From assembly GCF_900115175.1 (NCBI RefSeq), contig NZ_FOYV01000001.1, positions 2,356,001-2,420,000 of the forward strand: a stretch of DNA of 64,000 nucleotides, in the 5' to 3' direction. The notes under the pieces are model-generated. The model made no database searches. It saw only the letters and a program-made list of their open reading frames with translations, and had not been told where the DNA came from. This DNA is from Marinobacter gudaonensis. GTDB taxonomy: Bacteria > Pseudomonadota > Gammaproteobacteria > Pseudomonadales > Oleiphilaceae. Both the position numbers and the translations under genes were made by a program. Positions 42,803-50,937 of the stretch are shown one piece after another. Position 1 is the first letter of the stretch. Each line of letters starts with the position of its first letter.

Positions 42803-44566
42803 TTACAGTTGCAGATCGAGAATAACCGGATTGTGGTCCGAGGAGCGCCAGGGTGCGTCGGTTTGCCCCGCCAGATCGCCCCGGTATCCGAGGGCCGGTG
42901 GTTCATCGGCGTTGATCAGCCAGGTCTGGGCACTGACAATCCGGTCGGTAAGTGAACGTGAGATCAGAGCATAATCGAGGCTGCCTTTGGCTCCCCGGTA
43001 TCGATAGCTGTATTGCGGGCAGTCGCCGGTGGTACAGCCGTGTTGGCGATGGACGGCGCTGGTGAAGCCGGCGTCTTCCAGGATGGCGAGAGGCCGTTCC
43101 CGTGCGTAGCTGTTGAGGTCGCCCGCAATTACTGTGCCTGCTGAGCTCTGTGGAACGGGGAGTGTCTCGGCCCAGTCGACCAGGGCGCGGGCTTCTTCTG
43201 CCCGTCGCTGCACAAAACAGCCCTGGCCGTCGGCCTGATCCTGGTTACCGCCCCGGGCGCCGCGGCAGGATTTGGATTTCAGGTGGGGCACAATCACCCG
43301 GAAGCTGGTGTCACTCCCGGACGGCCGGAACGCCTGGGTGAGGGGTGGCCGGCCCCGGGACTGGAACGGGCCGCGGGCCAGGCGTTGGGCCGGGCCAAGG
43401 GTGCTTACCCGGTCTGCCCGAAACAGCAGGGCGGTGCGGATGGCGTCGTCGCCGTCGTCCCCGGAGGGGCGAACGTACTGCCACTGCCCTCCCAGAGCTC
43501 GGGCCAGGCCGGCGATTGCGCTGTCTGGACCATAGCCGTCATTCTCCAGTTCCGTTACCGCCAGGATGTCAGGCTCGGGGGACAGAAGGGCTTCAACCAG
43601 CCGGCTCTGTTGCTGACGAAAGGCAGCTTCGGTGTCCGCGCCCCTGGGGGTCGGGAAGCCCTGCCCACGGCCGTCGCCGTTGAAGTAGTTGGCCAGGTTC
43701 AGTGCCATGATCCTTACCGACGCTTCGGGGGGGCGGGTCGGAGCCGCAGGCCGCGGATTGGCCTTGACGAAGACCGGTTGCGACTCTGGCTGGACCCGCC
43801 AGGCGTCGAAGCGGAAATCGAGGACGCCCACCAGATTCCCGACGCGATCACCGGCGCGGAGGGTTGCGGCATAGGAGAGACCCTCCGGGGGCCAGGGTAC
43901 GGGTCTGGGATTGCGTAGCGACTGGTTATCGTCCAGATGCACCCGATGTCGCTGCTGCTCATAGGAAAGCGCCAGGGCTGCCGGGCCGGGCGGGTGGAGC
44001 TCGGTGGGCTGGACCTGGTCGGTGGCGGCCAGAGTCAGTTCTCCGTAGCGGGCCAGGTTGTAGTTGTCGACGATGGTGAGGGGCTCGGCAAAGCGTACCC
44101 GCATGTTCTCGAGTTGCTCAGGGGGCTGGCTCCAGGGCAATGTCACCAGGATTGGCTCAGGCATGGGCGCTGGGCCGCAGTCCGCCACTTCCTGAATCGA
44201 CACCAGTTCGGTCAGGCCGTGGAATTCCTTCACCGTGCCGGTCACCCGGAGTCGAGTGCCGGGCTTTCCCGCCTTGCGCCTGGTGTAGACGAACAGGGCT
44301 TCGGAGGTCTGCGGATCCTGATCTGCCTCGGAATCCGCCTGTTGCAGGTAAAAACCGCCGAAGCCGCCCTCGATTCGTGAGTCCAGGGTAACAATTCCCT
44401 CCACGGTAACGGTCTGGCCGACCATGGGTGAGGCGGAGCCCTGGCCCTGGATGGTGGCAATGGGGGTGGCTAGGCGCCCGCAGGCAGGCTCCGCCAGTCC
44501 CACCGACGGCAGCAGCCCTGTGGCCAGGGCGAGCGCCGCACGAAAAAGAAGGATTGGTGAGGACAC
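42803..44566 (-). CDS. Secreted endonuclease/exonuclease/phosphatase (ExeM/NucH-like)
   Basis: A 587-residue extracellular nuclease-like protein. Signal peptide (about 1-25, ending GLAEP), an OB-fold-like domain (TVEGIVTLDS...FYLQQADS, about 45-230) and a C-terminal EEP domain with VRIMALNLANYFNGDG, VTELENDGYG, VIAGDLNSYARERP and the terminal SSDHNPVIL with catalytic His. The order matches ExeM/NucH DNases that degrade extracellular DNA for nutrients or biofilm release. It lies 23 bp after the WYL regulator on the same strand. Confidence 0.88.
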   Translation of the reverse strand: MSSPILLFRAALALATGLLPSVGLAEPACGRLATPIATIQGQGSASPMVGQTVTVEGIVTLDSRIEGGFGGFYLQQADSEADQDPQTSEALFVYTRRKAGKPGTRLRVTGTVKEFHGLTELVSIQEVADCGPAPMPEPILVTLPWSQPPEQLENMRVRFAEPLTIVDNYNLARYGELTLAATDQVQPTELHPPGPAALALSYEQQRHRVHLDDNQSLRNPRPVPWPPEGLSYAATLRAGDRVGNLVGVLDFRFDAWRVQPESQPVFVKANPRPAAPTRPPEASVRIMALNLANYFNGDGRGQGFPTPRGADTEAAFRQQQSRLVEALLSPEPDILAVTELENDGYGPDSAIAGLARALGGQWQYVRPSGDDGDDAIRTALLFRADRVSTLGPAQRLARGPFQSRGRPPLTQAFRPSGSDTSFRVIVPHLKSKSCRGARGGNQDQADGQGCFVQRRAEEARALVDWAETLPVPQSSAGTVIAGDLNSYARERPLAILEDAGFTSAVHRQHGCTTGDCPQYSYRYRGAKGSLDYALISRSLTDRIVSAQTWLINADEPPALGYRGDLAGQTDAPWRSSDHNPVILDLQL

Positions 44567-44589
44567 AGCGGTCGACCGAGTCAGGCCGA

Positions 44590-45492
44590 CTAGGACAGGC
44601 CGGCTACGGCTTTGAGTGCTCTTTCGCGCTTGCTGCCAAAACCCAACTGATCGGGGTTGGCAAGCTCCAGCTGCTGGATCAGCGGGTCCGGGTGCAAATT
44701 GTCAAAGGTGATGCCCAGCCGGGACAGCACATAGGGCGCGAGGGCTGCACGGGTGTCGACTTCCAGACGGCCACGCTCCATGCCGTAGTCCCGGGCGATG
44801 ATTTCCTGCTGTGCCTCGGTAAGGCGCTGGTCGGGCAGGATCACCAGGGTGACTTCCCGATTCCAGTCGTCATCCTGTTGCCGGGTGTGTCTTGCCCGCT
44901 GCCTGAGAGCCTCCGGAGACGTGCGGAACCGGCTCAGCGCGAAATCGCGAAACTCGCGGTTGGATTCACACCAGGCCCTCAGGTGCCAGGCGTTTCCGGC
45001 GCATACCAGAGTATGGGGCTCGAGGATGCTCTCAACCGCTTCCGGACGGCTCAGGGAAGCGTAGCTGGCCCGCAGTTGCCGGCCGTAACGGGTGGCGGTT
45101 ACGACTGCCCGCATGGTTTCCGGTGCAATAACCCGGTTTGGTCCCTGCACCACGGTACTGTCCGGCAGACCGATGTTGAGAGACTCGAAGGTGTTGCTCA
45201 GGCTCTGTTGGCGGGCGAGCAGGTCCAGATATTCATTGACCAGCCCCCGTGTAACCACCGGCTGGAATTTGGCAGCCGGGACATAGCCTTTGAGGTGCCG
45301 GTCATAGATCAGGTTGCCGGGAGCCAACTCCCGAAGATAGGTGTTGATGTCCTTGGACGCCTGCTGCCGGCCAATCCCGAAGCTGTGGCAGATGTGATTG
45401 GTGGTCAGTCGACCTTCCCACAGGGCAACGGTTTCGATCAGTCGATAGCGAAGCAGGAGATCCCAGCGGATGGGCCAGTCCGTTTTTTTCAT
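44590..45492 (-). CDS. WYL-domain transcriptional regulator
   Basis: A 300-residue DNA-binding protein: N-terminal winged HTH (LTTNHICHSFGIGRQQASKDINTYL), central WYL domain (about 120-190; LVCAGNAWHLRAWCESNREFRDFAL) and a C-terminal WCX domain. WYL regulators often respond to nucleic acids or nucleotides, which fits the nuclease gene immediately downstream. ATG 45492 is chosen; TTG 45513 is an in-frame alternative. Confidence 0.85.
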   Translation of the reverse strand: MKKTDWPIRWDLLLRYRLIETVALWEGRLTTNHICHSFGIGRQQASKDINTYLRELAPGNLIYDRHLKGYVPAAKFQPVVTRGLVNEYLDLLARQQSLSNTFESLNIGLPDSTVVQGPNRVIAPETMRAVVTATRYGRQLRASYASLSRPEAVESILEPHTLVCAGNAWHLRAWCESNREFRDFALSRFRTSPEALRQRARHTRQQDDDWNREVTLVILPDQRLTEAQQEIIARDYGMERGRLEVDTRAALAPYVLSRLGITFDNLHPDPLIQQLELANPDQLGFGSKRERALKAVAGLS

Positions 45493-45630
45493 AACCAGGC
45501 GCTCACGGTCCAATGAATAGCTCGCGGTTTATGTTACCTGCTCCGGCACGCAGGGTCTGTTACGGCACATTAATGTAAAACCCTGTCAAACCGCTCTACG
45601 AGAGCCTCGGAGAGTTTTTGTGACGTGGTT

Positions 45631-45740
45631 AACGGGTTTCGGGAAGTGCCTAGTGGCTTGCGGGCCGCGGGCTGGTCTAATACCGCGCGGCAAAGTCCGG
45701 TGCTTGCTGCTATTGTGTCTGTCATCTTCCGAAACCCGTT
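45631..45740. repeat. Imperfect inverted repeat before the MFS gene
   Basis: AACGGGTTTCGGGAAG (45631-45646) is the reverse complement, with one extra base, of CTTCCGAAACCCGTT (45726-45740). The interior has a further GC-rich complementary pair around GCCGCG and CCGCGCGGC (45660-45690). It sits in the 272-bp gap between divergent regulator and MFS genes and could be a structured leader or a repeat element. Confidence 0.55.
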
Positions 45741-45764
45741 CCGTACTGCCCGGAGTTGCTTGCA

Positions 45765-47048
45765 ATGACCCGAATGGTCACCTCCTTGTCTGCCCTGATT
45801 CTCAGTATCGTCCTGCTGGTGAGCGGTAACGCCTTCCTGATGACCCTGCTGGGTATCCGTCTGAGTATCGAGGCGGTCTCGCCCGATATCATTGGCTGGA
45901 TTCTGGTGTGCTATTCCATCGGCTTTGTGCTGGGCACGCTGTACGTTCACCGGATTATCGGCCGCGTTGGCCACATCCGTGCGTTTGCGGTGTTTGCTGC
46001 CATGGCGGCGGTAGCCTCCCTGCTATACCCGATGGCCGTGTCGGAAATTTTCTGGGCGGCGCTGCGGGTGATTTCCGGTTTCAGTATTGCCGGTGTGTTG
46101 GTGGTGATCGAAAGCTGGTTTTCCAGCCGAGCCACCAACGCCAATCGCGGCGCACTGTTCGCCGTCTACCAGATTGTGTTCTACACCTCGGCGGCCGGCG
46201 GACAGCTGATCGTGAATATTGGCGATCCGGCCAACTTCATGCCTTTCTCCATCGCCGCCATCCTGCTGGTGCTGGCTCTGGTGCCCCTGTCCCTGACCCA
46301 GATGGAGGCGCCGGTGATCGAGCAGGCCCAGCGCATTTCAATTTTCACCCTGGCGCGGGAGTCGTTCACCGGCGTGGCAGGATCCCTGATCTGCGGCATC
46401 ATGATCGGTGGGTTCTACGCGCTTGGCCCCGTCTACGCGACCCTGGTGGGTCTGGATGTGGCCCGAACCTCGACCTTCATGGCCAGTGCGATTGTGGCCG
46501 CCATGATTCTGGCCTGGCCCCTGGGGCGTCTGTGTGACCGCTTTGACCGGCGCCGGGTGATGTTCTGGGTCGCGGCATTCGCGGCCAGTGCCGCGGGTGC
46601 GGTGGCGGTTCTGGGCGCCGCCAATCTGTGGATGCTCACTCTGCTGGTGGGCTTGTTCACGGGGCTGTCCGCGACTCTGTATCCGATTGCCGTAGCGATC
46701 ACCAACGACCGTATGGAAAGCAGCCGCATTGTCGCCGCCAGTGCGACCCTGCTGCTGAGCTACGGCGTTGGTAGTGTGATCGGGCCGGTGGCCATGGCCG
46801 AACTGATTAATCTGCTGGGCCCGAAAGGGCTGTTCGTGGGCAACGCCGGGTTCCTCGTGCTGCTGGCACTGATCACCAGTTACCGCATCAGCCACACCGA
46901 CGACGTCGCGGTGGAGGATCAGGAGCACTTTGTACCCGCCATGCCAGAAACGTCGCCGGTACTTACCGAGATCGATCCCCGCAACAACGAGTTCCACGCC
47001 GCAACCGAAGCAGTGGAACCCGAGGAGGAACTGCGCCAGGCCAGCTGA
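45765..47048 (+). CDS. MFS transporter (YcaD-like)
   Basis: A 427-residue, 12-helix major facilitator with the loop GRLCDRFDRRRVMF between helices 8 and 9 region and a 45-residue acidic C-terminal tail. It resembles the YcaD group, substrate unknown. GGAG about ten bases before ATG 45765 sets the start; in-frame TTG 45756 and ATG 45774 are alternatives. Preceded by the inverted repeat at 45631-45740. Confidence 0.82.
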   Translation: MTRMVTSLSALILSIVLLVSGNAFLMTLLGIRLSIEAVSPDIIGWILVCYSIGFVLGTLYVHRIIGRVGHIRAFAVFAAMAAVASLLYPMAVSEIFWAALRVISGFSIAGVLVVIESWFSSRATNANRGALFAVYQIVFYTSAAGGQLIVNIGDPANFMPFSIAAILLVLALVPLSLTQMEAPVIEQAQRISIFTLARESFTGVAGSLICGIMIGGFYALGPVYATLVGLDVARTSTFMASAIVAAMILAWPLGRLCDRFDRRRVMFWVAAFAASAAGAVAVLGAANLWMLTLLVGLFTGLSATLYPIAVAITNDRMESSRIVAASATLLLSYGVGSVIGPVAMAELINLLGPKGLFVGNAGFLVLLALITSYRISHTDDVAVEDQEHFVPAMPETSPVLTEIDPRNNEFHAATEAVEPEEELRQAS

Positions 47049-47200
47049 CGCAGTTCGGTTTTTCCCGATTTGTATTTACTTCCATATCTGTTTTTATTTC
47101 AATGGTTAGCATACTATTGGTGACTTTCCGATAATGTGAGTTAATGGCCCACCTGGGGTGCGCAAGCGCCAGAAGTGGCCTATTTCAGGAGCAGAGAACC

Positions 47201-47626
47201 ATGAGAGACCAGTTCCCTTTTGCGGTGGCGCGAGTAACCCGTCGCTGGAGAAAAATGCTTGATGAGCGCCTGAAGGATCTGGGCGTCACCCAGGCCCGCT
47301 GGAGCACCATGGTGTACCTGGAAAAAGGCGGTGAAGGCCTGACCCAGCGGGAGCTCGCCAGTCTGATGGCCATTGAGAACCCGACTCTGGTGCGCCTGCT
47401 GGACAGTCTCGAACAGCAGGGGCTGATTGAGCGCCGACCCTGCCCGAACGACCGCCGGGCCCGGCGCCTGCACCTGACCAAGGCCGGACGGAATTTTATG
47501 GATGAACTGTCAGAACGCGCGGAGCGGCTTCGGGAAGAAATGCTCGAAGGCATCAGCGACAAGGACATCGAGTGCACCGTGAAGGTCTTCAACAAGATTC
47601 TGGAAAACGCGGAAAAGCAGAAGTAA
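47201..47626 (+). CDS. MarR-family transcriptional regulator
   Basis: A 141-residue winged-helix regulator: LGVTQARWSTMVYLEKGGEGLTQ, recognition helix LASLMAIENPTLVRLLDSLEQQGLI, and wing RRPCPNDRRARRLHLT. AGGAG before ATG 47201; the frame is open from 47144. It lies 3 bp before an EmrB-type exporter gene, the classic arrangement in which a MarR repressor controls a drug efflux operon. The 150-bp upstream gap is AT-rich. Confidence 0.93.
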   Translation: MRDQFPFAVARVTRRWRKMLDERLKDLGVTQARWSTMVYLEKGGEGLTQRELASLMAIENPTLVRLLDSLEQQGLIERRPCPNDRRARRLHLTKAGRNFMDELSERAERLREEMLEGISDKDIECTVKVFNKILENAEKQK

Positions 47627-47629
47627 CCC

Positions 47630-49021
47630 TTGGCGGATAACTCGGTCGAGGGCCTGAGGGCCCGTTACGGAGAACGCTGGCGCTGGCTGGCGGTGATCAC
47701 CGTGATGACCGGCACCATGGCAACGGTGCTCAGTGCCACGGTGGTCAACGTGGCTCTGCACGACATCATGGTGGAGTTTGGTATTCGTCAGGGTCAGGTG
47801 CACTGGCTGGCCACCGGGTTCATTGCTGCCATGACCACCACCATGCTCGCCTCTTCCTGGCTGCTGGATCATTTCGGCGTCCGCAAGACGCTGGCCTCGG
47901 CCATGGCTGTGTTCACCCTGATCTCGATCGTGGGCGGCTTTGCCGCCACCCCGGAGCAACTGATCGTGGCCCGTATTGGCCAGGGCGCCATGGCCGGGCT
48001 GATGCAGCCCATGGGAATGTATCTGGTGTTCCGGATTTTCCCCAGGAACCGACGTGGCCAGGCCATGGGTATCTACGGCATGGGCGTGATCCTGGCGCCG
48101 GCACTGGGTCCGGTTTTGGGAGGCTTCCTGGTGGATCAGCTGGACTGGCGCTACGTGATGTTCGCGCCGGCGCCGGTGACCCTGATTGGCGTTGCCATGG
48201 CCTGGCGCTTCCTGCCGCTGCCGGTGTCCAGACCGGCGCCCTATCGCTTCGATCTGCCTGGCCTGATGCTGCTGGGTCTCACCATCGGGCTGGCCCTGGA
48301 CGCTCTGAACCGGCTCCAGGAGGCAGACGGGCAGGAACTCCGGATTGCCATGGAGGCTCTGCTGGCGCTGGCCTCCTTCACCCTGTTTGTGCTGCGGGAG
48401 CGCCACACCCGACACCCACTGGTCAATCTGAATCTGCTTCGTAAACCAGCTTTCCTGTGCGCCTGCCTGGGGGCCATGGCCCTGGGTCTGGCGCTGTTCG
48501 GCTCCACCTACCTGGTGCCACTGTTTGTGCAGACCGCCCTCGGGTTCACCGCCATGGAAGCCGGCCTGATGATGCTCCCGGCCGGGATTGTGCTGGGCAT
48601 GGTGTTTCCGTTGGCGGGCCGCCTTGCGGACAAACACAGCGCGCGCATGCTCGTGACCTTCGGCATTGGTGTGTTTGCGCTCTCGGCAGTGCTGTTTGCC
48701 CTGTCGGACCTCGAACTGGGGTTCCTGTGGCTGGCGTTCTGGACCGTGCTGGGTCGTATTGGTATCGGCTTCATGTTGCCGGCGCTGTCGACCGGTGCCC
48801 TGAACCCACTGGAATCCAGCGAACTGGGTGCCGGCTCGAGTACGCTCAACTTCATGCGCCAGCTCGGCGGCGCATTCGGGGTGAATCTGGTGGCCCTGAC
48901 CATTGAGTTCGGTGAGCACAGCTCGGGCCTGCCAACGATCAATGCCTTCCACTCGGCCTGGTGGCTGGTGGCAGTATTCGTATCCCTCGCTTTGGTGCCC
49001 GTCTGGCGGATGCGGGCCTAG
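47630..49021 (+). CDS. DHA2-family MFS multidrug exporter (EmrB/QacA type)
   Basis: A 463-residue, 14-helix proton-coupled exporter. Helix 1 region VITVMTGTMATVLSATVVNVAL and motif LLDHFGVRKTLASAM are DHA2 hallmarks; MGVILAPALGPVLGGFLVDQLDWRY is motif C. The start is TTG 47630, 3 bp after the MarR stop, implying translational coupling. No membrane-fusion (EmrA) gene accompanies it. Confidence 0.9.
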   Translation: MADNSVEGLRARYGERWRWLAVITVMTGTMATVLSATVVNVALHDIMVEFGIRQGQVHWLATGFIAAMTTTMLASSWLLDHFGVRKTLASAMAVFTLISIVGGFAATPEQLIVARIGQGAMAGLMQPMGMYLVFRIFPRNRRGQAMGIYGMGVILAPALGPVLGGFLVDQLDWRYVMFAPAPVTLIGVAMAWRFLPLPVSRPAPYRFDLPGLMLLGLTIGLALDALNRLQEADGQELRIAMEALLALASFTLFVLRERHTRHPLVNLNLLRKPAFLCACLGAMALGLALFGSTYLVPLFVQTALGFTAMEAGLMMLPAGIVLGMVFPLAGRLADKHSARMLVTFGIGVFALSAVLFALSDLELGFLWLAFWTVLGRIGIGFMLPALSTGALNPLESSELGAGSSTLNFMRQLGGAFGVNLVALTIEFGEHSSGLPTINAFHSAWWLVAVFVSLALVPVWRMRA

Positions 49022-49038
49022 CCTGGCCCGGCCGACGC

Positions 49039-49067
49039 TTGCGAGCGGGCGGCGAATTCATTAACAT
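49039..49067 (+). promoter_or_regulatory. Candidate sigma-70 promoter for the riboswitch leader
   Basis: TTGCGA (49039-49044), 17-bp spacer, TAACAT (49062-49067), ending about 10 bp before the riboswitch core begins. Confidence 0.5.
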
Positions 49068-49073
49068 GCGAAC

Positions 49074-49200
49074 CACTCTTCAGGGGAGTAGCCTCCGGAT
49101 CGTCGCTGCGGCCGGATGGTAGTCAACATACTTGGGGCCAAATCCCCGTGGCTATCGTGCTTCACCGGCAACTGGGTGAAGTTGGCAAGACCTGAGGCGG
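49074..49200 (+). promoter_or_regulatory. yybP-ykoY manganese riboswitch
   Basis: The conserved yybP-ykoY elements occur in order: GGGGAGTAGCC (49083-49093), GTCAACATACTT (about 49121-49132) and TTGGCAAGACCT (49182-49193), with stems between. These are the two L1/L3 loops that bind Mn2+ in this riboswitch class. The following GGGCGGAA (49213-49220) and TTCCGCCC (49245-49252) can pair and lie just before the GGAG of the TMEM165 gene, a plausible expression platform. The downstream gene is a typical regulon member. Confidence 0.9.
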
Positions 49201-49262
49201 CTGCACCTCCGTAGGGCGGAAGGTGGGCTGTCTCATGTCTGGATTTCCGCCCTGGAGTTTTC

Positions 49263-49835
49263 TTGATGGATGCCTTCCTCGCCTCAACGGTTGCCGTTGC
49301 CATAGCGGAAATCGGCGACAAGACCCAACTGCTCTCACTGTTCCTGGTGGCCCGTTACGCCGCCCGTCTTTCGATCATTCTCGGTATTCTCGTTGCGACC
49401 ATCCTCAACCACGCGCTGTCAGCCTGGCTGGGTGCCTGGGTTGCGTCGTTCATACCGGACACCTGGTTGCCATGGATTCTGGCCATCAGTTTTGTCGCCA
49501 TTGCCCTGTGGCTTCTGATCCCCGACAAGGATGACAGCGACGACTCCCGGTTCCTGGGCATGGGTGCGTTCATGGCCACCACCGTGATGTTTTTCCTGGC
49601 CGAAATCGGCGACAAGACCCAGGTTGCCACCGTGGTACTGGCTGCCCGGTTTACCGAGACATTCTGGGTGATACTGGGCACCACCGTGGGGATGCTACTG
49701 GCCAATATACCGGTTATCATGGCTGGGCGCTGGCTGATGGAGCGGATGCCCCTGGCGATGGCGCGAATTGGCGCAAGTCTGCTGTTCGTGGCGCTTGCCA
49801 TTGTGACCCTGGTGGCAACTTACATGAACTCCTGA
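49263..49835 (+). CDS. TMEM165/GDT1 family transporter (probable Mn2+ exporter)
   Basis: A 190-residue membrane protein with six or seven helices and two copies of the UPF0016 motif, AEIGDKTQLLSLFLVARY and AEIGDKTQVATVVLAARF. Bacterial members export manganese. The yybP-ykoY riboswitch in its leader says expression rises with Mn2+, which supports that role. GGAG six bases or so before the ATG. Confidence 0.93.
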   Translation: MMDAFLASTVAVAIAEIGDKTQLLSLFLVARYAARLSIILGILVATILNHALSAWLGAWVASFIPDTWLPWILAISFVAIALWLLIPDKDDSDDSRFLGMGAFMATTVMFFLAEIGDKTQVATVVLAARFTETFWVILGTTVGMLLANIPVIMAGRWLMERMPLAMARIGASLLFVALAIVTLVATYMNS

Positions 49836-49887
49836 GACGGATGCCTGTCTCTGTACCCGGGTACCTGATGTTTTCGGAAAGTGTGCT

Positions 49888-50937
49888 ATGTCGTTCAGAA
49901 TCCTAGCGTTGTTTTTCATGGCCCATGCTCTGGTGTTCGCTGGCACCGGTATGGCGGAGCCTTCGGCCAATAGCGCCGGTGACAAGGCCACTCCAGAGCA
50001 GCCGGACCGAAGCCCGCGCGTGCCCACCTTTGCGATTGACGGCGATCTGGCCGGCCAGCTGGGGGTCTTCGAAACCAGCTATGAGGATACCTTTGCCGGT
50101 ATCGGCAATCGCCTGGCCCTGGGTTATCTCGAGCTGGTGAAAGCCAACCCGGGGGTGGATCCCTGGCTGCCTGGCGAGGGCACCACCATTACCCTGCCGC
50201 GGCAGTACGTTCTGCCCGATGCCCGGCGCGAAGGCATCGTGATCAATCTTGCGGAATACCGTCTGTATTACTTCACCGACCAGGGTGTGCAGGTCTACCC
50301 GGTGGGGGTCGGCACCGCCGAGAACCCATCGCCCCTAACCGACGCCAAGGTCACCATGCCCCTGGAATCACCGGCCTGGTACCCTCCAGCGAGTGTTCGA
50401 GCGGAGTATGAGGCGGCCGGGGAATACCTGCCCCGAATGATCCCGCCCGGCCCCGGTAATCCCCTGGGCACCCACGCGCTGTTGCTCAGTGAGAAGGGCT
50501 ACCTGATCCACGGCACCAACAAACAGTTCGGTGTCGGCATGCCGGTCAGTCACGGCTGTTTCCGGATGTACAACGAAGATATTTCCCGCTTTGTCTACCA
50601 GGTGGAAAAGGGAACATCGGTGCAGGTGGTGCATGACCCGGTCAAGATCGGCTTTTCCGACGGTGAGGTCTGGCTGGAGGTTCACCGCCCCCATGAAGAA
50701 TACCCCCGTGAGGACCGAGACCGGCTCTGGCGGCAGGTGTTTGCAGAGGTGGAAGCGTTCCGGAAACGTCACCCCGGGGTTGAGGTCAAACGCGGCGCCA
50801 TCGAGATTGCCGTGGACCAGGCGGACGGGCTGCCGACCATGATCGGTGAGCGCGTTACGCAGATGGCAGCCGACAAGACGGTTGACGAGAAAACACCGGA
50901 GAAGGCAAATGAGCCGGAGCAGCGGCTTTATTTCTGA
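49888..50937 (+). CDS. L,D-transpeptidase (ErfK/YbiS type)
   Basis: Periplasmic cross-linking enzyme of peptidoglycan or lipoprotein attachment. Signal peptide (about 1-23), a LysM-like segment (VFETSYEDTFAGIGNRLALGY...PGEGTTITLP), then a YkuD domain with catalytic C224 in HGTNKQFGVGMPVSHGCFRM, and an acidic C-terminal tail. The LysM-plus-YkuD order is that of the E. coli ErfK/YbiS/YcfS group that ties Braun lipoprotein to peptidoglycan. Its last 29 bp overlap the NfeD start. Confidence 0.9.
   Translation: MSFRILALFFMAHALVFAGTGMAEPSANSAGDKATPEQPDRSPRVPTFAIDGDLAGQLGVFETSYEDTFAGIGNRLALGYLELVKANPGVDPWLPGEGTTITLPRQYVLPDARREGIVINLAEYRLYYFTDQGVQVYPVGVGTAENPSPLTDAKVTMPLESPAWYPPASVRAEYEAAGEYLPRMIPPGPGNPLGTHALLLSEKGYLIHGTNKQFGVGMPVSHGCFRMYNEDISRFVYQVEKGTSVQVVHDPVKIGFSDGEVWLEVHRPHEEYPREDRDRLWRQVFAEVEAFRKRHPGVEVKRGAIEIAVDQADGLPTMIGERVTQMAADKTVDEKTPEKANEPEQRLYF

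Noticed and set aside
49213..49252. Stem before the TMEM165 gene as a simple terminator
   Set aside because: No T-run of terminator quality follows; it reads better as the riboswitch expression platform.
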